64,000 nucleotides of DNA, taken from assembly GCA_964030785.1 (NCBI GenBank), contig OZ034978.1, forward strand, positions 5,852,001 to 5,916,000, in the 5' to 3' direction. Position 1 is the stretch's first letter. The number at the start of each line of letters is the position of its first letter. The translations under genes were made by a program, and so were the position numbers. This document shows positions 42,201 through 46,485 of this stretch, one piece after another. This stretch comes from Siderastrea siderea (lineage: Eukaryota; Cnidaria; Anthozoa; Scleractinia; Rhizangiidae). Below the pieces are notes generated by a model. It was not told where the DNA came from, did no database searches, and was given only the letters and a program-made list of their open reading frames with translations.

Positions 42201-43420
42201 AAATTTAACCTTTCAGCCTGAGGATCAATACAGGCCTCTTACTTTCACATGGAAGGAATTTTCAACAAGGAGGCTGAAAAAGATTGTTGACTTTAGGTGC
42301 CTTAATTCAAGGCAACAAGAAGCATGTTACCTCTGAGGCCTGTAATTACCCTTCTTGATAAACGGGCCTCTTCACGTGACATTAAAAAATTTAACTAACT
42401 TCAGATTACTAACTTGTGTTGACAAAATAATGCAAATTGGTATGAGTGAATATCACAAAAATTAATTGTTTGCTAACTTGTTGCAAACATAAGTTGCAAA
42501 CTACATGTAGCTGTAACTTGCTATATATGCTGTGTGGGAGTCCCAAAAACTAAAAGAAATAATATTGTTAGGGCACTGAGTAACATAATCATCTATTTAT
42601 ATGAAAATAGGGTGTCTTAACTATTGAGGGTGAAAAATGTTGAATCCGAGATCTATGCTGAGAACCTTGTTTTAAAATTCAAGACCGATCGAGACTTTTT
42701 GGAGGATGAGACTCAAATCAAAGGATCCCAGTCCAATTAAATTCCTAAGAATTCGAGATTCTGAGATTTATGATAACAGAGCTGAAATTGGAGACTTGGT
42801 TAAAAAATTGCCCATACGAAAGCTTATTTGGGGGACCATTCTATACCTTTATTACTGATATAACAAAGTAATTCACTCACCCATTGTCTCCTCCAAATAC
42901 ATACAAAGCATCATTCCATGCAACAAGTGTATGCTTGCTGCGTCTGGGAAACCAGATAACACACTTGCTTAGTAAACTAACCAATCCACAGCAATCAGTG
43001 TATTACTAGGGGACAGGTTAATGCAGTTTAGAAGTGAATACTAAAAAAATAATTATGTTATCAAATTATTTTAACCAAACTTCCACATATTAAATTTTTT
43101 TAGAACATCAGCTGTATTGATGAGACATTTTAATTGAATTTCTTTAGGAGAAAAGGTAAAAAAAAAAGAGTCCTCAACAGATTTAAACTGCAACAGCCCA
43201 TTGCTATAATCTTAAACATTACTGTCAAGTCAGGAAAATTTTTATTTATTTACTTATTTTTTTACCTTGCTCCCACAAATTCATCGCATTCTGGCATTCC
43301 TTTCCATCTGTTGACTGTTTCAAACCTTCTCCCAAAGTCCAGTGACAGTGTATCAATAGCCTCCACACTTCCATCTATTTCAAACGGCCGGGAAGGGACA
43401 TTTGCACTTCCGGTGGCCAT
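330..43420 (-). CDS. LZTR1: LZTR1 homologue, Kelch/BTB-BACK/BTB protein (3' end outside window)
   Basis: In animals LZTR1 is a CUL3 ubiquitin-ligase adaptor that promotes turnover of RAS-family GTPases (family knowledge). I joined 21 exons by eye, all with GT/AG borders and compatible phases, giving 633 codons: 43420-43266, 42943-42881, 41759-41703, 40613-40522, 37629-37533, 37170-37087, 37015-36961, 35670-35531, 10133-9987, 9177-9123, 8647-8537, 8129-8037, 7790-7698, 7279-7147, 7013-6955, 6123-6007, 4695-4573, 3052-3010, 2931-2825, 1370-1348, 381-330. The start ATG at 43420 has an in-frame TGA upstream. Kelch repeats fill about residues 50-355 (for example [19 protein letters not shown]), BTB1 about 365-460, BACK about 470-560 ([12 protein letters not shown]), and BTB2 starts near 585 (DITLMVDG, then [11 protein letters not shown]). 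Human LZTR1 has 840 residues, so about 200 C-terminal residues are missing to the left. Intron 8 is 25.4 kb and holds the BTB-PHR array. The least certain exons are the small ones at 3052-3010 and 1370-1348. Confidence 0.94.
382..1347. other. LZTR1 intron 20, no further feature except a C tract
   Basis: Only a run of C at about 866-880 stands out; it causes spurious proline or glycine frames on both strands. No exon-like sequence was found. Confidence 0.6.
1640..1852. mobile_element. TTAA-flanked MITE with ends CCCTTTCACTCC
   Basis: Perfect inverted ends TTAACCCTTTCACTCCT and AGGAGTGAAAGGGTTAA enclose about 190 bases with no coding capacity. The same family occurs at 1953-2165 and 38025-38223. 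It lies in LZTR1 intron 19. Confidence 0.85.
1953..2165. mobile_element. TTAA-flanked MITE, second copy
   Basis: Ends TTAACCCTTCTACTCCCAGAG and TGGGAGTGAAAGGGTTAA. Its interior (GTTATGGAGAC, CTAACTTTTGAGTCTGTGGA, CCATTCAAATGAAA) is the source type of the 106-bp tandem array at 3290-4330. Confidence 0.85.
2216..2722. mobile_element. Inverted-repeat element rich in ATTAACGC motifs
   Basis: The ends CTTATTATAAAAAAATTAACG and, inverted, CTTTATTATAGG with AAATTAACGCG are similar, and the motif ATTAACGC recurs many times on both strands near the ends. There is no coding capacity. Exact borders are uncertain. Confidence 0.6.
3010..3052 (-). CDS. LZTR1: LZTR1 exon 18, 43-nt linker exon beside its own broken duplicate
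   Basis: This exon was chosen because exon 17 ends in phase 0 and exon 19 needs one carried base; a 43-nt exon with a pyrimidine-rich acceptor (TTTTTAAG) and a GTACGC donor fits exactly. It encodes a linker of about 14 residues between BACK and BTB2, a poorly conserved stretch in the family, so homology gives little support. A near-identical copy at 3101-3145 has lost the donor, because the CAAT microsatellite now adjoins it. Confidence 0.65.
3014..3247. repeat. Exon-bearing direct repeat and CAAT microsatellite
   Basis: A segment of about 90 bases (ATGCCTGCACTGATTGTCTC to the AAAC-rich tail) occurs twice, at 3014-3100 and 3101-3182, followed by (CAAT)n to 3247. The first copy is LZTR1 exon 18 with its acceptor tract. 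Confidence 0.92.
3290..4330. repeat. 106-bp tandem repeat with dimeric higher-order structure
   Basis: The monomer begins GTGTGACCATTCAAATGAAA at 3621, 3727, 3833, 3939 and 4045, exactly 106 bases apart, then at 4151 with one change; more diverged units flank it. Alternate units share variants (GGTACTG with AAGGTGG and ACTTTT, against GGTGCTG with AAGATGG and ACTCTT), so the recent unit of amplification was the 212-bp dimer. It lies in LZTR1 intron 17. Confidence 0.93.
4777..4942. mobile_element. Foldback element, diverged copy
   Basis: Ends TAGCCTGTTCCAG and CTGGAACAGGTTA, with long complementary GC-rich arms around GGGGGCCCGGCCCCC. Flanks TGGACGCAG and TGGGCGCGG agree at 7 of 9 bases, like an old 9-bp target duplication. 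Same family as 17096-17268. Confidence 0.8.
6270..6555 (-). mobile_element. tRNA-derived SINE-like repeat in an LZTR1 intron
   Basis: On the minus strand GGTCGGTGGTTCGAGACTTG looks like a tRNA B box; the body includes GGTGTATAAATGGGTACGGG and AGCATCCCATCCAGTGGGGA. A much diverged relative is at 63700-63880. Confidence 0.6.
9178..9986. other. LZTR1 intron 9
   Basis: Contains a repeat-like segment at about 9500-9850 rich in GCAACA motifs (CGTGCAACGTGTTGCGCAGC). No coding sequence recognised; the frame at 9502-9813 (minus) has no known domain. Confidence 0.5.
11822..11930 (+). mobile_element. tRNA-like SINE head fragment
   Basis: CCCATTAGCTCAGTGGTTAG is a clear A box in a tRNA-like context; the B box is lost after GTGTACGGGGACTC. 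Similar remnants may be at 200-275 (minus) and 16345-16380. Confidence 0.5.
11936..12130 (+). repeat. Dispersed inverted-repeat element, uninterrupted form
   Basis: Starts GGTTATTTCTCTGAGGGCCT and runs through TGTAACGATTCTGTTCTGAC without the SINE, so it shows the pre-insertion sequence of the flanks of A, B and C. Confidence 0.75.
12873..14195 (+). CDS. BTB-BACK-PHR protein, array copy A (intact, 440 aa, single exon)
   Basis: This is a BTBD3/BTBD6-type protein. Family members bind CUL3 through BTB-BACK and use the PHR domain for substrate or partner binding (family knowledge). Residues about 19-125 form the BTB domain ([19 protein letters not shown], then [10 protein letters not shown]), 135-240 the BACK domain ([21 protein letters not shown]) and 288-438 the PHR domain ([27 protein letters not shown]). 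Length is close to the family norm. No intron is present, unlike typical animal BTBD genes, which suggests a founder made by retroposition. ATG 12873 is conserved at the same place in copies C, D and E. The 3' flank (14196-14975) is of type 1, shared with B and C. It lies antisense in LZTR1 intron 8. Substrate and localisation cannot be read from the sequence. Confidence 0.93.
   Translation: MSVEDNWQTTRPTIKERTKFMLNNVLFSDVKFVVRKSDSESESKEVISAHKFVLSIGSPVFEAMFYGELAETRDSIELPDCDNKSLLELFRYMYCDEVNLSGSNVMGVLYLAKKYMVPSLAEKCTEYLQDHLDASNVFNILPMAEKYEEKNLVDRCWKVIDKQTEAAVKSDGFATIESSLLKAVVVRDTLTIKEVNLFQAVDLWATKQCKKQGAAVNGKVKRKILGDEIFKAIRFPVMKQEEFAAVVLDKGILTEGELVSFFQFFSSTLATAVGFSNIRRSSDSGDICRCGRFTSFNEPCWSYWGSPDHLVFSVDQDITLHGLSLFGSENEDYTVKLQVTNTSNNSAVASKTGTFPSKRLEHSYYYGYEVLFDSPAELKKNTRYEIEARITGPDSWAGVHGLKTVLRSGVTFTFSSSDSQQSNGTDENGGQFPEFLFSVF
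14518..14975 (+). repeat. Dispersed inverted-repeat element (GGTTATTTCTC ends), SINE-interrupted
   Basis: GGTTATTTCTCTCAGGGC and TTGAGAAATAACCG bound a palindrome of about 85 bases; the longer form continues to about CCCTGTAAAGTTG. The same element lies at 10932-11035, 16880-16995, 24036-24560 and 27027-27490, and uninterrupted at 11936-12130 and 52270-52505 (minus). Confidence 0.75.
14685..14925 (-). mobile_element. tRNA-derived SINE, copy in the 3' flank of gene A
   Basis: On the minus strand GGGGTGGCGCAGTGGTAAGA (A box) and GTGTTCGACTCC (B box) form a tRNA-like head, followed by a body with TCTCCGGGTACTCCGGTTTTC. It interrupts a palindromic element (14518-14975) that is intact at 11936-12130 and 52270-52505. 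Copies at the same place lie in the flanks of B and C, so the insertion predates the array duplications. Confidence 0.85.
14976..15297 (+). pseudogene. Array copy A': C-terminal PHR remnant
   Basis: About 106 codons of PHR domain, matching residues 338-440 of the intact copies, follow directly on the 3'-flank sequence of copy A. The join is at about 14976, where flank sequence (TTCCCTGTAAAGTTG) runs into PHR codons. The 5' flank, BTB and BACK domains and half of the PHR domain are absent, and there is no ATG at the join. A deletion of about 2 kb between two neighbouring array units explains this. The sequence and 3' flank are of type 2, like copies D and E. Confidence 0.88.
15485..15531 (-). 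pseudogene. Displaced fragment of LZTR1 exon 8
   Basis: The last 47 bases of LZTR1 exon 8 and its splice donor (true copy 35577-35531) recur here with few changes and still read in frame on the minus strand ([13 protein letters not shown]). The homology includes the sequence back to copy A' (15298-15484 matches 35327-35530) and ends abruptly at about 15531. The duplication that made A' therefore carried a piece of the host gene. There is no acceptor, so it should not be spliced in. Confidence 0.88.
15532..17086. other. Unassigned sequence between copy A' and the foldback element
   Basis: No domain, RNA or clear mobile element recognised, apart from an inverted-repeat copy at 16880-16995. The 120-codon frame at 15718-16080 resembles nothing I know. 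Confidence 0.5.
17096..17268. mobile_element. Foldback element with 70-bp arms and 9-bp target duplication
   Basis: The arms TAGCCTGTTCCAGGCGTTCA and its complement extend about 70 bases each, almost perfectly, around a loop of about 35 bases. GGGTCATCA flanks both ends (17087-17095, 17269-17277), so the insertion is young. No coding capacity. Confidence 0.93.
17422..18964. mobile_element. G-rich inverted-repeat element, 1.5 kb, with a second element nested inside
   Basis: The left end (GGGGGTACTCCC, then ACGGGGAGGCTCCGCCC) is matched in inverse by the right end (GGGCGGAGCCTCCCCGT to GAGTACCCCTTCCCC). CCTGATT is duplicated at 17415-17421 and 18965-18971. A shorter relative without the nested part is at 35720-36202. 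No transposase frame is seen. Confidence 0.85.
17781..18850. mobile_element. Nested element with TTACGC ends
   Basis: Inverted ends TTACGCTGCAAAATGTAATA and, on the other strand, TTACGCCGCAACATGTAATA (18 of 20 bases). The right 160 bases repeat TTATTACATTTTGCG irregularly. The sister element at 35720-36202 lacks the insert at this place. Target duplication unclear; no coding capacity. Confidence 0.8.
19171..21954. repeat. Paralogous block 1 (between copies A' and B)
   Basis: It aligns along its length with 29826-33331, from CTTCCGGGGTGCAGTTAC near the left end to ACAACTCATTTCGAACTT at the right. It holds no recognisable gene of its own. Differences between the blocks are insertions: a LINE fragment here, two TTAA-flanked elements and a local duplication in block 2. 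A short older relative of the left part is at 11300-11575. Confidence 0.85.
20361..20879 (+). mobile_element. 5'-truncated LINE fragment with 12-bp target duplication
   Basis: The insert codes for the end of a non-LTR retrotransposon reverse transcriptase ([18 protein letters not shown], then [11 protein letters not shown] and [13 protein letters not shown]), with a 2-base loss near 20458 that breaks the frame. The C-terminal frame ends at 20711 and is followed by a T-rich 3' UTR. TTCCTGACAATG flanks both sides (20349-20360, 20880-20891) and occurs once at the empty site in block 2 (31783-31794). Confidence 0.9.
22148..23713 (+). CDS. BTB-BACK-PHR protein, array copy B (rearranged, extra partial BTB-BACK)
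   Basis: The open frame from the first ATG (22148) codes 521 residues. The first 90 or so repeat the second half of a BTB domain and the start of BACK ([14 protein letters not shown] to about TAEKCEEKK). At about 22413 this runs in frame into PTIRERTKF and then a full BTB-BACK-PHR lacking only its first 11 residues. No normal promoter-proximal start is present, because the usual 5' flank is replaced by the end of the paralogous block. The second half is intact and its PHR is of type 1, almost identical to copy A at the C terminus. It could make a protein with one and a half BTB domains, or only an internally started one, or be a dead rearrangement; the uninterrupted 521-codon frame favours recent origin or function. 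Confidence 0.7.
   Translation: MFYGELAETRDSIEPPDCDYESLLELFRYMYSDEVKLSGSNVMRVLYLAKKYMVPSLVEKCTEYLQDHLDPSNVFNILPTAEKCEEKKIGPTIRERTKFMLNNVLFSDVKFVVRKSDGESESKEVISADKFVLSIGSPVFEAMFYGELAETRDSIELPDCDYESLLELFRYMYSDEVNLSGSNVMGVLYLAKKYMVPSLAEKCTEYLQNNLDPSNVFNILPMAEKYEEKNLVDRCWKVIDKQTEAAVKSDGFATIESSLLEAVVVRDTLTIKEVDLFQVVDLWAAKQCEKQGAAVNGELKRRILGEKIIKAIRFPVMKQEEFADVVLGKDILTKDELVTFFQFFSSTLTTPVAFSNIKRSGIPVDFCRCSRFTTVTRPIWDYYGSLDYLVFSVDKDIILHGLSLFGSENNTNTVKLQVKNTSNNSAVVSKTGTFPSKRLEYEDSYYYGYEVLFDSPAELKKNTRYETEARITGPDSWAGVHGLKTVLRSGVTFTFSSSDSQQSNGTDENGGQFPEFLFSVL
24200..24505 (-). mobile_element. tRNA-derived SINE, copy in the 3' flank of gene B
   Basis: Same insertion as at 14685-14925, but about 56 bases longer near the 3' end (24246-24300), which the other two copies have lost. 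It therefore preserves the more complete element. Confidence 0.85.
25378..26706 (+). pseudogene. Array copy C, BTB-BACK-PHR with two frameshifts
   Basis: It aligns base by base with copy D from ATG 25378 to the stop at 26704-26706. Two single-base changes break it: a deletion near 25496 (GGTGAAGTG where the others have GGTGAAAGTG), which leads to a stop about 17 bases later, and an extra T in the run at 26308-26312, which returns to the original frame. Between them the BTB-BACK coding is otherwise clean, so the decay is recent, or one change is a sequencing error. PHR and 3' flank are of type 1. Confidence 0.85.
27195..27440 (-). mobile_element. tRNA-derived SINE, copy in the 3' flank of gene C
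   Basis: Almost identical to 14685-14925, including the loss of the 56 bases, so the A and C flanks are closer to each other than to the B flank here. Confidence 0.85.
27955..28289 (+). promoter_or_regulatory. Conserved 5' flank of the BTB-PHR genes (putative promoter)
   Basis: The roughly 330 bases before ATG of copy D are conserved before C (25010-25377), A (12605-12872) and, more weakly, E (33710-33993). Shared blocks include TCGATTGGTTACACC (an inverted CCAAT box) and TTGATATGCATAAC. No clear TATA box is seen. Conservation alone follows from recent duplication, so promoter function is inference. Copy B lacks this segment. Confidence 0.35.
28290..29612 (+). CDS. BTB-BACK-PHR protein, array copy D (intact, 440 aa, single exon)
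   Basis: Same architecture as copy A: BTB about 19-125, BACK about 135-240, PHR about 288-438. Residues 20-280 are almost the same as in A, but the stretch 281-312 differs strongly ([12 protein letters not shown], then [12 protein letters not shown]) and lacks the usual aromatic segment. The C-terminal PHR segment is of type 2 ([17 protein letters not shown]), like A' and E. ATG 28290 lies in a strongly conserved context (GCGAGAATGTCTG). The 3' flank up to about 29805 resembles the sequence next to LZTR1 exon 8. Role as in copy A; whether it is expressed is unknown. Confidence 0.93.
   Translation: MSVEVNWQTTRPTIKDRTKFMLNNVLFSDVKFVVRKSDGESESKEVISAHKFVLSIGSPVFEAMFYGELAETRDSIELPDCDYESLLELFRYLYSDEVNMNGSNVMGVLYLAKKYMVPSLVEKCTEYLQDHLDPSNVFNILPMAEKYEEKNLVDRCWKVIDKQTEAAVKSDAFATIESSLLKSVVVRDTLTIKEVSLFQAVDLWATKQCEKQGAAVNGKLKRRILGEEIFKAIRFPVMKQEEFAVVLDMGIFTKGELITFFQFFSSTLVTPVGFSNTRRSGICVDIYSCGRFTSVSMSEPTGNYGSVVFSVDKDITLHGLSLFGGEICRADRVDLLVKNISNNSAVVSKTGTFPSKRLQYEDSYYYGYKVLFDSAANLKKNAKYEIEAHIYGSRSWRGVGGFKTVLQSGVTFTFSNSDSQNSNGTNENEGQFPEFLFSFS
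29891..30083. mobile_element. Second TTAA-type MITE in block 2
   Basis: Starts TTAACCCTCTAAGC and ends GCTTAAAGGGTTTA, an imperfect inverted repeat. Block 1 has the empty site CTTAAGG at 19244-19250. The right-hand TTAA has mutated. Confidence 0.7.
30739..31297. mobile_element. TTAA-flanked inverted-repeat element (piggyBac-like MITE)
   Basis: The ends are CCCTATTCAGACC and GGTCTGAATAGGG, with TTAA on each side (30739-30742, 31294-31297). Block 1 shows the empty site with a single TTAA at 19912-19915. The TTAA target is typical of the piggyBac superfamily. The 551-bp interior has no transposase frame, so the element is non-autonomous. Confidence 0.88.
33994..35326 (+). pseudogene. Array copy E, BTB-BACK-PHR with a 7-bp insertion
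   Basis: A full-length copy from ATG 33994 to the stop at 35324-35326. An extra 7 bases (ATTGTAC) at about 34535-34541 shift the frame after residue 180, giving a 183-residue truncated product; the rest (34542-35326) is open in the other frame and complete. The truncated product would keep BTB and part of BACK but no PHR. Its PHR has its own version of the variable stretch ([12 protein letters not shown], then [12 protein letters not shown]). It lies only 205 bp from LZTR1 exon 8 and probably marks the ancestral right border of the array. Confidence 0.85.
35720..36202. mobile_element. G-rich inverted-repeat element, short copy
   Basis: Related to the outer element at 17422-18964 over most of its length, with GTTTCCGAT on both sides (35711-35719, 36203-36211). 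It lies in LZTR1 intron 7, 49 bp upstream of exon 8 in gene orientation. Confidence 0.85.
37745..38455. mobile_element. Foldback element around a TTAA-type MITE
   Basis: TTTTCAAATGATGGGGAGGT near 37775 is matched in inverse near 38420 (ACCTCCCCATCACTTGAAAT), and both arms carry CACCCTCCC-type ends. The TTAA MITE 38025-38223 is nested inside, and its right end is repeated at 38262-38292. It lies in LZTR1 intron 4. Confidence 0.65.
39232..39418. mobile_element. MITE with ends CAGTCTCGGACAATAAT, copy 1
   Basis: The left end CAGTCTCGGACAATAATTC and the inverse of the right end CAGGGTCGGTCAATAATC agree. The copy at 40038-40226 is almost identical. No coding capacity; both lie in LZTR1 intron 4. 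Confidence 0.8.
40038..40226. mobile_element. MITE with ends CAGTCTCGGACAATAAT, copy 2
   Basis: Close copy of 39232-39418 with the same ends. The two are separate small inverted-repeat elements, not LTRs, because each has its own inverted ends. Confidence 0.8.
40614..42880. other. LZTR1 introns 2 and 3 around exon 3
   Basis: Besides exon 3 (41759-41703) I see no coding sequence, structured RNA or well-bounded element here. Confidence 0.5.
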
Positions 43421-43824
43421 TTTGAAATCAATGAAACTTTTCAGCTGTATTCACTATAATCTTGCAGGTATTCGACGTGTTCTCATCTTCGCGATTAAGT
43501 ATCCATCTAAACTACGTTATGCTTAAAAAGGGGGAAAATATTACATGTCAGAACTCTGTATTTTAGGAATAACATCACAAGCGTACTGCAGGTAGTTTAG
43601 AAGACCGATCATGCAAGCTCGATTTCACTAAATAGTGATACATCAAAGCTTACTATCGTATGCATTACATTCTTAGATAGCTGCTTTTAAAATAAAAAAT
43701 ATTAATCACCTATGAACACAATGGAGATCTTACCTTTACGGCTCATAAAGATCTATTCGGCTAAAAACCGTAAAAGTTGCAGAGGTTTGCAAAAATGCTT
43801 GTTTGTTTCTTCGAGCATGTAATA

Positions 43825-44516
43825 GGGTGCGTTTCTTTGGGAAAATCCAAAGCCGGATTCTTGTATCCAAAAACGGATTTTGCGTTTCTTTACCTAAATC
43901 CGAAAATGGATTAATCAGGGATTAGTGATCTGAAGAATCCACACTCCGAGTGGATACATCAGATCAAATCTAAATCCGGATTTTTAGTATTCATGATCCG
44001 TGCGTTTCTTTGGGGAACGGATCCGAAAATAGTACATCTGTCAAGCGGTCTTCCATGCAAATTGACTGGTCTCGCCATATTTTCTCTCGATCTTGCGTGA
44101 CAAAACATTCGATCGTGAAAAAGTAACTTCAGGTGATTATTCCGTTCCGTATATTTAAAAAAGTTTTCTCCAAAAGAACAGACAGAAGTATTGACACGTC
44201 AGGATAACTTCATTTGTGTACCATTTCTGTAATTCAGGAACCAGATTTTGCTAATTGTCAAGTAAAACGCAAATAGCGAGATCACTTGAACTACTGCAGA
44301 TACTGTCCTTGTTTACAAATTATTTGTAATCCATTCTAGTTGAATTCTAGGGCAGTACGAGAGAAATATCGTTTTAATATATATATTGCGTGCCTCCAGC
44401 CTGTCTTGTCATGACAAAATAATCCTTTTTCGGATTTTGCGTTTCTTTGGCGTCGAAGAATCCATAAGATCTTGGATCACAAATCCGTTTTCGGATTCTC
44501 CCAAAGAAACGCACCC
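43825..44516. mobile_element. Inverted-repeat element between LZTR1 and CD2BP2
   Basis: Ends GGGTGCGTTTCTTTGGGAAA and, inverted, GGGTGCGTTTCTTTGGGAGA; TA on each side fits a TA target. GCGTTTCTTT recurs several times inside. No coding capacity. It fills more than half of the space between the two divergent start codons. Confidence 0.85.
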
Positions 44517-44620
44517 TAAGATTTGATAGGACCACGTGACCAAACATTGAGCACAGAGGGAGTAGGGTCTGGGAACGAATTGACTCAGTCCGCCATTTTA
44601 TTTTTTTGTTCGGTTGCACG

Positions 44621-45646
44621 ATGTCAAAACGTAAAGTTCAATTTGCAGATAAAGAAAGCGAAGAGTTCAAGGAAGAACCTTCCTTGGGACGGGTGAAACC
44701 TCACTCTTTGGATAGTGATGACGAAGACGAGGACGATGAAGGGAAAGTCGCCGAAAAATATGTTTTGCAAGAGGAAGACTTGGAAGGGCAAGAAGATGCA
44801 ACGATCGACTACGACGAAGGAATCAAAATAACGCCGTTCAACTTGAAGGAAGAAATGGAAGAAGGTCATTTCGACGCCGAGGGGAATTATTTTGAGAAGA
44901 AAGAAGAAGTGATTCGGGACGAGTGGTTAGATTCGCTGGACTGGGTCAAGATAAAAGAACGGGGAGAGCAAGCTCCAACGAACGCTGTTGACAATGGTGA
45001 TAGCAATTTCGAAGATGCCGAAGAGCCAGGCGACCAAGTGAATGCTATAAAAGACATTTTAGGTCTCATTAAACCCGGAGAAACCGTTTTGAAAGCGCTG
45101 AGGCGGTTGGGTGGGAAAGAAAGCGGGCGAGGAAAAAGCTCTTCCGCAAGTGCACGCTGGCAGCCAAAAGCAAAGAAGCAAAAGGTTTCGGGTTCGATAT
45201 CGGATGAAGATAAACAAAGCCTTTTAAAGCTCACTGAGCTGGCGGATTATCTTCTTCAAAGAGGCTACTTCAGTGTTTATCAAGATACTTATGAAAGGAT
45301 TGCATATAAGGTAAAAACTATGGAAGAGAAACAACAGGAAGCTGACGAAGATGATGCCCTGGAGGCTGCATTTAAACAGGGGGGAGGGGAGAGTGAGGAC
45401 ACATCCAAGGAGACTGAGAGCTCAGACAATTCTAAGACTGAGCCAGCCAAAGACGATGAGGTCTACTGGCAGTATAAGTGGGAAAACACAAAAAGTGCGA
45501 CAGTCTATGGACCTTACTCGTCAACTTGCATGCTAGACTGGAATAATCAGGGTTGTTTCAGTGATGGTGTGTGGGTTAGAAAAGTTGGTGAGGATGATGG
45601 ACCATTTTATAATTCCAAACGCATAGACTTTGAACTCTACACCTAA
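44621..45646 (+). CDS. CD2BP2: CD2BP2 homologue, GYF-domain U5 snRNP protein (341 aa, single exon)
   Basis: CD2BP2 (U5-52K, yeast Lin1) is a U5 snRNP assembly factor whose GYF domain binds proline-rich partners (family knowledge). The protein has a basic start (MSKRKVQF), an acidic region, the family motif DEWLDSLDWVKIKER near residue 105, a middle helical region, and a C-terminal GYF domain from about residue 280 ending in GPFYNSKRIDFELYT. Length equals the human protein (341). The motif that names the domain reads QGCFSDGVW, so its tyrosine is replaced by cysteine. ATG 44621 is the first ATG in frame. No intron is needed, so the gene is intronless or a functional retrocopy. It is divergent from LZTR1, whose ATG lies 1.2 kb away. 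Confidence 0.95.
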   Translation: MSKRKVQFADKESEEFKEEPSLGRVKPHSLDSDDEDEDDEGKVAEKYVLQEEDLEGQEDATIDYDEGIKITPFNLKEEMEEGHFDAEGNYFEKKEEVIRDEWLDSLDWVKIKERGEQAPTNAVDNGDSNFEDAEEPGDQVNAIKDILGLIKPGETVLKALRRLGGKESGRGKSSSASARWQPKAKKQKVSGSISDEDKQSLLKLTELADYLLQRGYFSVYQDTYERIAYKVKTMEEKQQEADEDDALEAAFKQGGGESEDTSKETESSDNSKTEPAKDDEVYWQYKWENTKSATVYGPYSSTCMLDWNNQGCFSDGVWVRKVGEDDGPFYNSKRIDFELYT

Positions 45647-45962
45647 GGCCATTCAAAATATGTGGTTACAATGTAAAAGTATTTGTGCTTGTGAAAAATG
45701 TCTAATTATCAGTTATTATGCAAACTTGTTAGCCAATATGATTATGTCCATGCCCACAGGAAGCCCAAGCACAGGGCATTTAATTGAAGGAAGGTTCAAG
45801 AATTTGTTAAGTAAAAATTACTGCAGCAGCCTGCAGCAGCCTGCATGCAGACAACTGATGTCCTTTGTGTATTGCAAGAAAAGATGTCTGCAAAAAAAGC
45901 GTTCATTTGATAATCTGAAACAACAAGTAACATGCAGGTCACACAAGCCCAACTGGGTTCAA

Positions 45963-46485
45963 CCTTACTCATCAACTTGCATGTTGGACTGGAATAGTCA
46001 GGGTTGTTTCAATGATGGTGTGTGGGTAAGAAAAGTTGGTGAGGATGTTTTATAATTCCAAATGCATAGACTTTGAACTCTACACCTAAGGTCGCCTAAA
46101 ATATATACTTTTAGGCACAGTGTTAAATATAAAAGTATTTGTGCTTGTTACAGCTGTATAATAGTAATTATTATACAAGTAATTATTATACAGCTGTCAT
46201 GTTGTTATGCAAACTTGTTAGCCTAATATGTGGATGTTCATGCTGCACAGGATAGCCAAGCACAGTATTGTGTGTGCACAAATAGCCCCACAGGGTATTT
46301 TAACTGTAGGAAGGGAGAGAATACACTATGAAAACTTGCTTATGCCTTAGTAGCCTGCATGCAGATGACCAACATGCGATTTCCTTTCTGTGTTGGAATA
46401 TAAGAAGTCTGCAAAAGAGCATTGATAAGACTAAAATAATAAATGCAGTCGTCACATGCAAAAGAAACCAAAAGAATATTTTAAT
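45963..46485 (+). pseudogene. Partial tandem duplicate of the CD2BP2 3' end
   Basis: The last part of the GYF coding region plus 3' flank (45512-45950) is repeated about 451 bases downstream. The copy keeps SSTCMLDW and QGCFNDGVWVRK in frame, has lost bases at the segment for DDGPF, and continues into the same 3' sequence, including a block with CTGCATGCAGA seen at 45842 and again at 46357. No start codon or upstream exon goes with it. Confidence 0.85.
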
